Assembly: GCF_000002515.2 (NCBI RefSeq)
Contig: NC_006042.1
Location: forward strand, 1 to 64,000
DNA length: 64,000 bases
Source: Kluyveromyces lactis
Taxonomy: Eukaryota > Ascomycota > Saccharomycetes > Saccharomycetales > Saccharomycetaceae
Reading direction: 5' to 3'
Both the position numbers and the translations under genes were made by a program. Under the pieces are notes generated by a model. It saw nothing but the letters and a program-made list of their open reading frames with translations. It was not told the origin of the DNA and did not search any database. Of the stretch, positions 1 to 8,991 are shown piece after piece. Position 1 is the first letter of the stretch; every line of letters starts with the position of its first letter.

Positions 1-305
1 ACACCACATACCTAATCAAATCCGTACACCACATACCTAATCAAATCCGTACACCACATACCTAATCAAATCCGTACACCACATACCTAATCAAATCCGT
101 ACACCACATACCTAATCAAATCCGTACACCACATACCTAATCAAATCCGTACACCACATACCTAATCAAATCCGTACACCACATACCTAATCAAATCCGT
201 ACACCACATACCTAATCAAATCCGTACACCACATACCTAATCAAATCCGTACACCACATACCTAATCAAATCCGTACACCACATACCTAATCAAATCCGT
301 ACACC
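1..305. repeat. Telomere repeat array, 25-bp unit
   Basis: Twelve tandem copies of a 25-bp unit fill positions 1-300, followed by a 5-nt partial copy. All twelve copies look identical. Each unit begins ACACCACATACC and ends AAATCCGT. Its reverse complement, starting ACGGATTTGATT and ending TATGTGGTGT, is the known K. lactis telomerase product. The C-rich strand reads 5'->3' inward, as expected at a left chromosome end. In K. lactis each unit carries a Rap1 binding site (family knowledge). A copy number of about 12 is in the usual range for this yeast, although assembly may have trimmed the outermost copies. Confidence 0.97.
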
Positions 306-582
306 CCGCTCCTCCCTTTCTGGTAATTTTACTTTTATTTTTTTCATTTTTTTCATTTTTTTCATTTTTTTATTTTTTCATTTTTTCATTTTCTCATTTT
401 CTCTTTTTTAATCACTCTAGACGGATTTCCTCTTCTGGTAATTTTCTTTTTCTCATTTTCTCATTTTCTCATTTTCTCTTTTCTAATCACTCGAAACGGA
501 TTTCCTCTTTCGGTAATTTTGCTTCTTTGTTTTTTACTTTAATTTCTTTTTCCTCTTCTCCTCTTTCGCTTTCTCCTTTCAC

Positions 583-1420
583 TCTCATCCATTCTCATTC
601 CTCAATTTATACTTTTTTTGGCAGTATTCTTGACTGTTTTTCACCATTTCCCCTTACCCGCACTTCCATCACATTTTCTTTGTCAATCCACCTTCTTGCC
701 ATGGCCAATGCTTGGTCCTGCTGGGCCTGGTCCTTGCATAGGATACACACGTTACCCGCACAATTATCACCCATTTTCAACTTCTTCCAACTTTTGCTCC
801 TCTTGCCATGAAACTTCATTTCAAATTACTTCACTTCATCACTTCCTTAGTTACCCTGCTTTATTATAAATCACGTGCTTCCCATCTCCCGCTTCCCATC
901 TCCCGCTTCCCATCACCTGCTTCTCTTCACCTGCTTCTCTTCACTTTCATTTTTCATCCCTTCTCATTCTACCTTTCTTTCCCTCTCTCCCTCTGAATAT
1001 CAGAATTCTCCACTGTTTTTCACAATTACTACTTACCCGCACTTAAACTACACTTCTCCATGTTAATCAACCTTATTCCTATCCTATCCTCTGATCTCAT
1101 CCTGGCCGTGCCTAAGCTACTACAGTTACCCGCACAAACAATTCCCATCCCACATCTCCCATTTCTGCTTCTCTTGCCACCAAACTTCATTTAAAATTAC
1201 TTCACTTCTTGACCCTAATACTTACCCTGCTTTCTTCTATATCACGTGCCTCTTATCTCTCCTCTCCCACCCACGCTTTTCCATTTCACCCACCTTCTGT
1301 TCTATATCGTTTCATACGGCACGAACCTCAGTGGTTCTCTCCTGTCCCATCCCATCCATTCTCAATCCATACTTCAATCCTGTTTTTGTCCGGGTTACCC
1401 CTTTCCTTCAAATCTGTTTC
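583..1420. repeat. Three diverged ~370-395 bp tandem units in the R element
   Basis: Landmarks recur at a constant offset. CATTC-type starts lie near 583, 955 and 1350. TTACCCG lies at 654 and 752, again at 1033 and 1126, and as the variant TTACCCC at 1395. An 'AAACTTCATTT-AAATTACTTCACTTC' segment followed by CACGTG lies at about 810-877 and about 1183-1248. The offsets (371-379 bp between units 1 and 2) show an old, degraded tandem duplication. Unit 3 is partial. Confidence 0.7.
654..1132. promoter_or_regulatory. Four Reb1-type TTACCCG sites
   Basis: TTACCCG followed by CA(C) occurs at 654-660, 752-758, 1033-1039 and 1126-1132, in two pairs spaced 98 and 93 bp. TTACCCG/CGGGTAA is the Reb1 core in budding yeasts, and Reb1 sites act in S. 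cerevisiae subtelomeres as anti-silencing/boundary elements. The sites sit at matching positions in the tandem units, so they were copied with them. Binding here is inferred. Confidence 0.55.
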
Positions 1421-2305
1421 ATTTTCCTTTTTTTCGCTTTTCATTTTTCATTTTCATCTCTGTCATTTCATACGGCACGGAGCTAGGCACTTCTCCCCTG
1501 TCCCATTTCCTCACTTCTTCCCTCTCTCTCCCTCAGCTTTCCCATTTTTTTCATTTTTTTCATTTTTCATTGCACTCACTATTCCTGCTACCACAAGGGT
1601 CCCCCCTTGTAAATGGATGAATCTTGCTGAACACAAGGGTCCTCCCTTGTAAATGGGTACTCCATTACTGAATACACGTGACTACTTCAACCATCCCATT
1701 TTCATTTTTCATTGCACTATTCCTGCCACCACAAGCATCCTCCTCAAGGGGCCCCCCTTGTAAATGGATGGATCATTGCTGAATACAAGGGTCCCCCCTT
1801 GTAATTGGATGCCCTTTCCTGAATTCACGTGACTGATTCAACCATTTTCATTTTCATTTTTCACCACGATCAATCAATCCTCGTGAATCATCTCCTGAAC
1901 TTATTCACGTGATAACCAGAGGAAGTGTTTTTCATTTTCATACTTCCTGTCCATCATCCCTCCATAGAGAGGACCTCTCCCTCTGTGAATAGAATACGCT
2001 TCTCCATACACGTGACCACCGCAAACACTCTACTAACAACTATCTCTCGTGAATCATCTCCTGAACTGTGAACTATGAACTGCCTATTCAATGTATACTG
2101 CTACTCTACTGTTTATATCAATTGCTCGTCTATTCCTCTCTCTCCCTCTCCTTCCTCCCTCTCTCTCCCTCTTCTTCCTCCCTCTTCTTCCTCCCTCCTC
2201 CCTTTCACTTTTCCATCTGAAACCTTCTTTTCCTTTTCTAAAGTTGAAAAATCTACTGAAACGCAGTCTCCAGAATCACTGGAAACTGCCACAGCACCAC
2301 GTGAC
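872..2305. promoter_or_regulatory. Seven CACGTG E-boxes in the R element
   Basis: CACGTG occurs at 872-877, 1243-1248, 1675-1680, 1826-1831, 1906-1911, 2009-2014 and 2298-2303. The last five read CACGTGA, four of them CACGTGAC. This is the Cbf1 (CDEI) core and also the Pho4 core. The density is far above chance for a palindromic hexamer in a C/T-skewed sequence. The bound factor is not known from sequence alone. Confidence 0.6.
1593..1802. repeat. Four copies of a GC-rich inverted repeat
   Basis: The form ACAAGGG-N4-CCCTTGT occurs at 1593-1610, 1633-1650 and 1785-1802, and a shorter CAAGGG-N4-CCCTTG at 1745-1760. Each is followed by TGTAA(A/T)TGG. The arms can form 6-7 bp hairpins or serve as dimer sites. 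They occur nowhere else I noticed in the window. Confidence 0.65.
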
Positions 2306-2472
2306 TAGATAATGTCTTTTTCACAACGACAACTTCCGGCGAACTGAACTTACTTAAACAATCTGTCGTTCTCGACTTTAATTATTCTTTAATTTACTCA
2401 TCAACTAAACTCAAACTGCAGAGCAATAAGTCCAAAACCAAACTACTAACATCTACTAAACATCTACTAGAC

Positions 2473-3519
2473 ATGTCATCTCACCCTTTCCAGGTCATTG
2501 ATTTGTGTGCTCCTGCAGAAGAAACTTCACGTCTGCTATTAGAAGCTGCAAATACTCAAGGTTTTCTGTTTATTGACGGCCACTCTTTTTCTCAACAACA
2601 AGTAGATGCTTTGTTTCGCTTATCCATGGAGTACTTCACCAATACTCCCCACCACGAAAAGCTGCAATATGCTTTCGATGTCGCCAAGAATTATGGATAC
2701 ACTGATTATACTCGTGAACAAGGGGACCCCAGCAAGGCCAAAGACTTCAAAGAGTGCTACAATTTTGGTTCTATAAATTTCAGCAATGGTACTTACAACG
2801 GCCAATCGCGGTCTACTTCTGAAAATTGTATGCAGCATGGTGAAGTTCCCCCATTGTTTACTTATCACAATGACTTAATTGTTGACAGCATCAAGAAATT
2901 CCATGAGCTGGCCAGGAATATCATGGGATTATTCACGGTAGCCCTTGGAATCATCCAAGAAGATTTCTTTGTATCCAGGTTCAGTGACGATAAGAAGAAC
3001 GGATGTGTCATGAGGTTGTTGCACTATCCCCTTTTCAGGGATGATGGCGTTGATGGCAGCTCTGGGATTGACCCGACGCTAAGAATTGGACCTCATTCGG
3101 ATTACGGCGCATTGACACTCTTGCTTCAAAAGGAAGGAGAGCAAGGGCTGGAAGTGCAATTGGACCCGGGCTGTGACCAGTGGACAAAGGTTCCGTTTTT
3201 GACTTCCAGATACGAAGGTTCGGCTCCTCCAATTGTCGTTAACTTCGGTGACATGTTGAGCTTTTGGACAAAAGGCGTTATTAGGAGCACGAAACACAGA
3301 GTGAAAATTGACCCTGGTGAAACGAGATCCAGTGACAGATACTCCATTGTGTTTTTTACCCATCCTGACGCAGACACTACCCTAGATCCCGTTCCAAGTA
3401 GAGTCATCGAGAGTAACTCTAATGGCATTGGGGCACCTCCGGTGACGGCTTACGAGTATTTGTCTGCTCACCTCTCCCGCGTGATCAACTCAATTCCCAG
3501 TCATGACGGCATGGTATAG
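2473..3519 (+). CDS. 2-oxoglutarate/Fe(II)-dependent dioxygenase, IPNS-like
   Basis: This 348-residue protein belongs to the isopenicillin-N-synthase-like branch of non-haem iron oxygenases, soluble enzymes that use Fe(II), O2 and usually 2-oxoglutarate. An N-terminal DIOX_N-like region (about residues 6-130) precedes the double-stranded beta helix. The Fe ligands H208-x-D210 (in GPHSDYG) and H275 (in STKHRV) are present, and R289-x-S291 supplies the 2-oxoglutarate carboxylate contact. The active site therefore looks whole. The ATG at 2473 gives the full domain. It is the most telomere-proximal real gene, about 160 bp inside the R element, and points the same way as the permease at 4320. The substrate cannot be told from sequence; such genes are often accessory metabolic genes in yeast subtelomeres. 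Confidence 0.85.
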   Translation: MSSHPFQVIDLCAPAEETSRLLLEAANTQGFLFIDGHSFSQQQVDALFRLSMEYFTNTPHHEKLQYAFDVAKNYGYTDYTREQGDPSKAKDFKECYNFGSINFSNGTYNGQSRSTSENCMQHGEVPPLFTYHNDLIVDSIKKFHELARNIMGLFTVALGIIQEDFFVSRFSDDKKNGCVMRLLHYPLFRDDGVDGSSGIDPTLRIGPHSDYGALTLLLQKEGEQGLEVQLDPGCDQWTKVPFLTSRYEGSAPPIVVNFGDMLSFWTKGVIRSTKHRVKIDPGETRSSDRYSIVFFTHPDADTTLDPVPSRVIESNSNGIGAPPVTAYEYLSAHLSRVINSIPSHDGMV

Positions 3520-4319
3520 GCTGCGTCACATTCTATGACTTCTTTCATTTTGTTTTACAGTTTTTTTTACAGGTTTTTTTTTTGAGATTATTAATTTTCA
3601 ATTTTCTACTGTAGGCAGACAGAGTGAAGAATTTCTAACTTGATTAACTGCTATTGAGCAGGTCAGCCACTAACTTCAAACCCTGACATGTACCCTCAAA
3701 TAGTTTTATATACTCCCAATACTTACCGTACCTAGTAATGAGGCTACTGAATAACGCTATACTCCGAAGGAGATACGTCGGAACATTCGCTGATGAGTTA
3801 TAAGGTATATCACTCTCTCCTATTGGAACACTCTGATAATAAAAAGTCATTTATTTTGATGAAAAAAGAAGAGTGAATTTGAATCTTTGGATCTAGAACT
3901 TGACAACACGACTGCATAAATGACCAGCATGAGGGCCGGTGGTGAGGAAGGCCTTTCACATGTTTCCCTCTGCAACTGGTAATTGTGCACCTGTAAATCA
4001 TCAACCGGTCGAGAGAGACGAAGTCTGTCACAGAGACAACAGCACACTCTCGAACTCTCGAAGTTCGAACGTCTCAGTATTGCAATCTATTGGAAAAAAA
4101 TACCAGTATTGATGTCTGCAGATATTCTGCTGGGTCATCTCATCTTTTATGACAAATTTTGACTCTATCTCTTTTGATTCTACTCGTGTTGGTATGTATT
4201 TTCTTCTTTTTTCTTAACCTGGAAACATATAAATATACCTCTAAAGAATCTGACGTTGCACACCAACTGACGGGATACTTCACGGTCAGTTTTTATCTTT
4301 ACAACCTCGGACAACTTGA
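3520..4319. other. Intergenic, dioxygenase to MCH-like permease
   Basis: An 800-bp spacer. I see a TATAAATA box at 4228-4235, about 85 bp upstream of the permease ATG. Short minus-strand frames at 3810-4047 lack any recognisable domain and are probably chance. Confidence 0.5.
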
Positions 4320-5843
4320 ATGAGTGCAACTCTTCAGAGCATCATGTCCGAGAATAATACTACCTTCAGAGAGAAAGGAGAGGCCGCTACCAGCTTGGAA
4401 ACTTCAAACATTTCTTCAGCAGGAGAATTGAAAGATCCTGGCAGACTCGAAAAGGAGCAAACTATTTATGAATTTGAGACTGTGCCAGAAGATGAGGATG
4501 ATAGCTACAACAAAATAAAAGTTCCAGATGGAGGCTATGGCTGGGTGGTGGTTTTCTCATCCTTCTTGTTAAACTTCTGCACCTCTGGTGCGTCGTATGG
4601 TTACGGTGTTTACTTGTCATATTACATGGATAGTGGAAAATACGAAACTGGAGGTAAACTCGACTATGCTGCCATTGGGGGATTGAGCTTTGGTGTTGGG
4701 GTTCTTTTTTCTCCCTTGTACAACTATATATTGATAAACACTTCACCAAGGAAGCTCATTTCGCTTGGAATCGTCATTCAGAATGTTGCCGCGTTACTAG
4801 CTGCCTTTTCTACCAAATTATGGCAGGTGTATCTGACTCAAGGTGTGTTCATCTCAATAGGTACAGGCGCAATATGCTTTCCAAACACTACAATAGCCGC
4901 ACCATGGTTTAGGAAGAAAAGATCCCTAGCTCTGGGGATTACCGTGGCCGGTACGGGGGTTGGAGGAATCGTTTTCAACCTCTCCACCCAACGCATTATT
5001 GATAATTATGATTCCAAGTGGGCGTTGATTTCTCAATGTATCATATGCTCAGTGCTGAGTACTGTAGCGGTGCTTTTGATTAGAACCAGAAGAGACGAGG
5101 TTCAGAAGTATTCTGATACGCCCACAACAGCAGTGGCGCTGGATATGTTCAAGTACCCAGTGATATGGTTATTGATCCTTTGGGTGTGTTTCACCATGCT
5201 TGGTTATGTTGTTCAGGTCTATTCTCTGTTCTCGTTTACGATTTCTCTCGGCTACACTTCCAAACAAGCCTCGGCGGTGTCCTGTGTTATATGTGTGGGA
5301 ATCATTGTTGGAAGACCTCTTGTGGGACTTGCCGCCGATAAGTTCGGAGCGGTGACAACAGGGATGTTCTGCCATCTGATTGTAGCTATTCTGTGTTATG
5401 GAATGTGGATTCCGTGCAGAAATTACGCAACAGTTGTCGTGTTCGGTCTCTTCGAGGGAATGTTGATGGGATCAATATGGCTACTACTCACTTCCATAAT
5501 AACACGGTTGGTCGGTTTGCCAAAACTAGAAGCGGTGTATTCGGTAGTGTGGATGTTTCTTGGAGTGTGTGCTATTGTGTCACCTGTAATTGGTATTTCT
5601 CTTGCAAAGAACAATGTTAAGCCAGGGGAGAACGCCTACTTGTACACGGCAGTTTACTGTGGAACAGCGTACCTGTTGGCAGCGTTAGCTCTTTGGTGCA
5701 TTCGCGGTATTATTATCGCACGCGACAAAGTAAGTTTGGTTGAAAAGACTGGCTACGATGATGGTGAGCTACATTTGAGGGTAAACCTTGTCGATGCGCT
5801 GAAAGGAATGGCGCACTACGGCAAGTTATATCGAAAGGTGTGA
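4320..5843 (+). CDS. MFS monocarboxylate-transporter-like permease (MCH/ESBP6 type)
   Basis: A 507-residue major facilitator protein. After a ~65-residue hydrophilic N-tail comes PDGGYGWVVV, the signature at the start of TM1 in the monocarboxylate porter family (S. cerevisiae MCH1-5 and ESBP6 relatives). About 12 hydrophobic segments follow, with an acidic/basic central loop near residues 255-270. Yeast MCH proteins carry varied substrates (riboflavin for Mch5) rather than monocarboxylates in general, so the substrate is open. The first ATG at 4320 was used; a second ATG nine codons in (4344) is also possible. The gene follows the dioxygenase on the same strand and may be functionally linked to it. 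Confidence 0.85.
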   Translation: MSATLQSIMSENNTTFREKGEAATSLETSNISSAGELKDPGRLEKEQTIYEFETVPEDEDDSYNKIKVPDGGYGWVVVFSSFLLNFCTSGASYGYGVYLSYYMDSGKYETGGKLDYAAIGGLSFGVGVLFSPLYNYILINTSPRKLISLGIVIQNVAALLAAFSTKLWQVYLTQGVFISIGTGAICFPNTTIAAPWFRKKRSLALGITVAGTGVGGIVFNLSTQRIIDNYDSKWALISQCIICSVLSTVAVLLIRTRRDEVQKYSDTPTTAVALDMFKYPVIWLLILWVCFTMLGYVVQVYSLFSFTISLGYTSKQASAVSCVICVGIIVGRPLVGLAADKFGAVTTGMFCHLIVAILCYGMWIPCRNYATVVVFGLFEGMLMGSIWLLLTSIITRLVGLPKLEAVYSVVWMFLGVCAIVSPVIGISLAKNNVKPGENAYLYTAVYCGTAYLLAALALWCIRGIIIARDKVSLVEKTGYDDGELHLRVNLVDALKGMAHYGKLYRKV

Positions 5844-7832
5844 GAAACTTGACAGTGTTGTTCCAAGACGTTGTAGAGACTTTTCCAGTTAGTCAAGTAT
5901 TGGAAGAATGGCTGAATCTAGTGTAGTCCAGGAGAAAGTATATAGCATCTAGTAGTTGAACATCAAATCCAAGCTTATAAACTGAGGATTCTTTGTCCCC
6001 TCTCCCATTCGATGTTGATAACCTATTCGTTATTGATCTACATTAACCAATGTGCCAAATAGAAGAAACCAAAGAAAACGTCGAAGAAGCATCGAATCAC
6101 ATGGTAAATATTATTCACTAATAACTCTAACCTCGAATTTAATACCCGGAGCTTTCCATCATTGCCTAAACACAAAGCTGAAATGACAGGCATCAGATTT
6201 TGTTCTATCAACGAATCCTTTCTTAAGAGAGTAGAAACATTGTCGGATAACTGCCAAATGCTAAGGCCCCATAATACCAATTACAAAACGCAATGCTTTT
6301 GCCACAAACCGATTGCCCATTGCAGAATACGGCATCCTCGACATCTCTTGTTACTGCCCCGGCAATGATCTGTTTTACCGCAGAATTGCCCACAGTTGTT
6401 GATCGCTCTTTGTTTCAAACCACTTGGAGTAGCTACTAATGTGTGGGGCTCGGCTATGGTTTCTGTAAAGGAACCATTTACACTAGCTTGTACCTCCTCG
6501 CTTTCAATAAAATTAGCTACATTAAAGTGTTAGTGACTAGCGAAAAAGTCTGAAGTTGCAGCAACTGTTGCGAACGATTCCCAACGGTAAAATGACCCGT
6601 TTTCAAAGTACGCACTCACATTCAAAAAGTACCCACTACTGTTGTCGGCGGATGAGATAACGGTGAATGTATCGCCAGCTAAACTTTGATCGAACAAACG
6701 GAAATTCGGAATGGAACTAGCAAGCAATAAACATTCCCAGCTGACCATCGTATTTGTGCTATCGGACTTATTTGGTTGCTTGAATCAGAAACTTTCAGCA
6801 ATAAATAATTGTTGCTGGAAGAGTTTAAGCTTCAAGTTGTATTATCTTGGCATTTCTATATCTACATACCTTTTACATGTGAGGGAATGCGGTTTTATCT
6901 TGTAGATGTCTGTTTCACTTACGTTGCTGCATATATTCGTTCCTTACATTTTCAATGCAGTGCAAAAAATGGCTAACAATAAAAGCAGAAGATGAAGAAA
7001 ATTGAAAAAGTCAAAGAATAACGAAGCTCCGGTATGTGGCTAGTCAGACCTGTGCAGAACCATGCAGACCAGTCCAGCGTTTATTTTCGTTTCCTTTTTC
7101 CCTTTTTTGCAACTTTTGACGTTGCCTGTATCTCATTCCTTCATGAGCTAGCAATAGCAGGTAATAACGTAGAATGTTGAAGTGAAGGAAGAAGCTGCGG
7201 GGAAAGTGTGTTCAGCTTTTAGACTTAATTTTCATGGTACTACGTGATCTCTGGAGGAAATAATCCTCAAGCTTGGTTTTTAGGCACTGCGAACTTGTCG
7301 CTGAGCATAATTCAACTTAATCCATGTTTTCTGGAGCCTTTAACAATAAATCCTGATTATGCACTGCTTTTCATTCCGTATTAGGTATAATGATTTGGGG
7401 TGTTTTGGGATTTTCACTGATCATAGCTCTTAGACTTAATATTTTCGATTGCCTTGAGGTTCAACAACCAGTATTTCTTGGTTATGATCCCACAGCCTCT
7501 GTTTGAGCAATTATCATCGCGTGATAACATGTATCGGAGGAAGTAGATCTTTTGAGAAAAAGGCTTGGCACCTACGCTACCTGATATACACAAACAGTAA
7601 GCGATGATGACACGTAGCAGTTCCTTTAATGTGGTCCCTGGCACGAATGTGTACCGGTGTCAGGTATCAAACACTAAACACTCATTCGTATTTACCAAAG
7701 ATATAAAATAGGTGTTGTTTACTGGATCTGTCGTAATATCTTTAGCTGTATCTTCACTTAGTATTTTTTGATGATCGGTTTATATATTATCATTTAGACT
7801 TCGCTCAGTATAGATAATCTAATACCGCCGCC
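5844..7832. other. 2-kb stretch with a decayed gene
   Basis: The only protein-like signal is the minus-strand cysteine-rich relic at about 6240-6748 (separate entry). A 76-codon minus frame at 7414-7644 encodes a hydrophobic signal-like stretch but starts with GTG, not ATG, so I do not call it a gene. A TATAAAA at 7702-7708 probably serves the gene at 7833. Nothing else is recognised. Confidence 0.5.
6240..6748 (-). pseudogene. Decayed small cysteine-rich secreted-type protein gene
   Basis: Minus-strand coding-like sequence begins with an ATG at 6748. It shows an N-terminal hydrophobic start, an Asn-glycosylation-rich middle and, toward 6350, a basic processing-like site followed by a dense cysteine pattern (NCGQFCGKTDHC and further Cys). 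This layout is that of small secreted, disulfide-rich peptides. It is broken in at least two places and is treated as a fossil. I do not recognise the family; a toxin-like or pheromone-like peptide is possible. Confidence 0.5.
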
Positions 7833-8273
7833 ATGTACATTAGCTTGGTTTATTTGGAAGTTTTATTGTCCTTTTCGCTACTTTCTCCGGCTGCAGCCGC
7901 TCCGCTGCCTGATGCAAACTCCACCGCTGTCAACTCACTTGAATTCGATATGGTTTCCAATTCCACTTCAGTTTGTTTCAATTCCACTAACTATGCCATT
8001 GATGTTTCTGAGCTCCCTCTTCCAGAATGGTTAGATGACTGGGATTCTTTATTACTTGCTATGCCGTGCGGTGATGAAATTTTCGTTTCTGTTCCAAAAG
8101 ATCTGGACAGCAACACTACAGCAAAGATACTGGCTTATTCTTTAGCTTCTGGTATTGCAGTGGATAATTGGAATAGTGAACTGCAGAAGAGAGAAAACAT
8201 TCAGGCAGATCTTGATGCCTTCTGGGAAACAGGCACTGTTGAGCTAGACTCGCTATCAATTGTACAAAATTGA
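7833..8273 (+). CDS. Small secreted protein, unknown function
   Basis: 146 residues. An N-terminal hydrophobic segment ends in an AAAA stretch near residues 20-23, a good signal peptide with cleavage before PLPDAN. Four N-glycosylation sequons lie at N29, N43, N50 and N94. There are two cysteines (C48, C79) that could form one disulfide. A dibasic KR at 119-120 followed by Glu looks like a Kex2 site and would release a 26-residue C-terminal peptide. The start ATG has an unusually good context (GCCGCCATG) and a TATAAAA about 125 bp upstream. I do not recognise a family. The layout resembles secreted precursors, but no pheromone-like repeats are present. It is probably lineage-specific and subtelomeric. 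Confidence 0.6.
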   Translation: MYISLVYLEVLLSFSLLSPAAAAPLPDANSTAVNSLEFDMVSNSTSVCFNSTNYAIDVSELPLPEWLDDWDSLLLAMPCGDEIFVSVPKDLDSNTTAKILAYSLASGIAVDNWNSELQKRENIQADLDAFWETGTVELDSLSIVQN

Positions 8274-8646
8274 TTGCACAAGAATGTTGTTTCTTTGCGG
8301 TTGTAGGGGTATTTCTAAGGCGTCATTTAGTGAACCATTGCTAAATAAGAAGTTGAGCTGAGAGCAACTAGGATCAGCATCAAGGCTACAGCACCATTAT
8401 TTGAACATCAGATGTAACAAGTATATAAGTAGAAGGTTACTTCATCCAATTTTCCCCTCTGGATTTGACGACATATTAATTATTGTTCTACAGTGACTTA
8501 TATGTCAGATGTAAGAAACCAAGGGGAACACCGTAAGTAATTTACTTAATTAGTCGAAGTTCGTATACCGATCACCAATTTAACTATCCGATTATTTCAT
8601 TAACAACTACAAGTCAGAATGGCATCCAGTTACATCAATACTACTA

Positions 8647-8698
8647 ACCCTCTAGGTCAAGCCCCTACTACCAAACTTGATGAATATCCAGTGCAACA
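8647..8698. repeat. Direct repeat copy 1 flanking ARR3
   Basis: 52 bp beginning ACCCTCTAGG and ending CCAGTGCAACA. It matches 10291-10342 at 49 of 52 positions in the same orientation. In copy 1 the sequence is in frame with an ATG at 8619 and reads NPLGQAPTTKLDEYPVQ, so it looks like old coding sequence. Confidence 0.8.
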
Positions 8699-8810
8699 TA
8701 AAGTTCTTGGTTGTGAGGTGTTATGGTTCCAAGTAAGACTACAGACTCTACTTCGTCGATGTATATGTGCGGACCATGGCAGCTATTGATTATGTTCTTG
8801 ATTATGGTAA

Positions 8811-8823
8811 TGATTATTAATCA
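8811..8823 (+). promoter_or_regulatory. Yap8/Arr1-type operator of ARR3
   Basis: TGATTATTAATCA is the exact reverse complement of TGATTAATAATCA, the 13-bp pseudo-palindrome bound by S. cerevisiae Yap8 (Arr1) in the ARR2-ARR3 promoter. It lies 168 nt upstream of the ARR3 ATG. Confidence 0.75.
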
Positions 8824-8991
8824 AATACTTATCTCAGTGTTAAACTTTTGATTTTTTAGCTTGATTTCTAATCAAAATACTAGTGTAAAATGAGAGACAT
8901 TGTATAAAACAGGAACAGCTCGCTCAAGCAATTACACGTCTGTGGAAGTATTGTCGACGATTTTGTTCAAAATATTACAACACTAAGGTCA

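Larger units (their letters stand above)
306..2310. repeat. Subtelomeric pyrimidine-rich R-type element
   Basis: The + strand is overwhelmingly C and T for about 2 kb directly inside the telomere array, including long TTTTC/CTCATTTTC runs at 330-540. K. lactis chromosome ends are known to carry such a purine/pyrimidine strand-biased 'R element' next to the telomere. Open frames inside it are artefacts of base composition (Ser/Phe/Leu/Pro-rich on +). The element also holds three diverged ~370-395 bp units, Reb1-like and E-box sites and GC-rich inverted repeats, listed separately. The inner edge is approximate: strand bias fades at about 2.3 kb, just before the first real gene. Confidence 0.85.
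8274..8991. other. Intergenic upstream of ARR3
   Basis: Holds copy 1 of a direct repeat (8647-8698) inside a 57-codon open stretch that starts with an ATG at 8619, and the Yap8-type operator at 8811-8823. The short frame looks like the broken-off start of a lost gene rather than a working one. Confidence 0.55.

Noticed and set aside
1-300. Regular repeats that could be mistaken for a CRISPR array
   Set aside because: The repeats are directly tandem without spacers and match the Kluyveromyces telomere unit.
527-1652. Several open frames of 60-147 codons in the R element
   Set aside because: Composition artefact of a C/T-only strand (Ser, Phe, Leu, Pro); overlapping frames are open equally and no domain is present.
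4030-4080. AGTTCGAAC motif suggestive of a tRNA B box
   Set aside because: No matching A box or cloverleaf around it.
7414-7644. Minus-strand frame with a signal-peptide-like start
   Set aside because: It begins with GTG and has no ATG at a suitable place, no homology I recognise and no conserved context.
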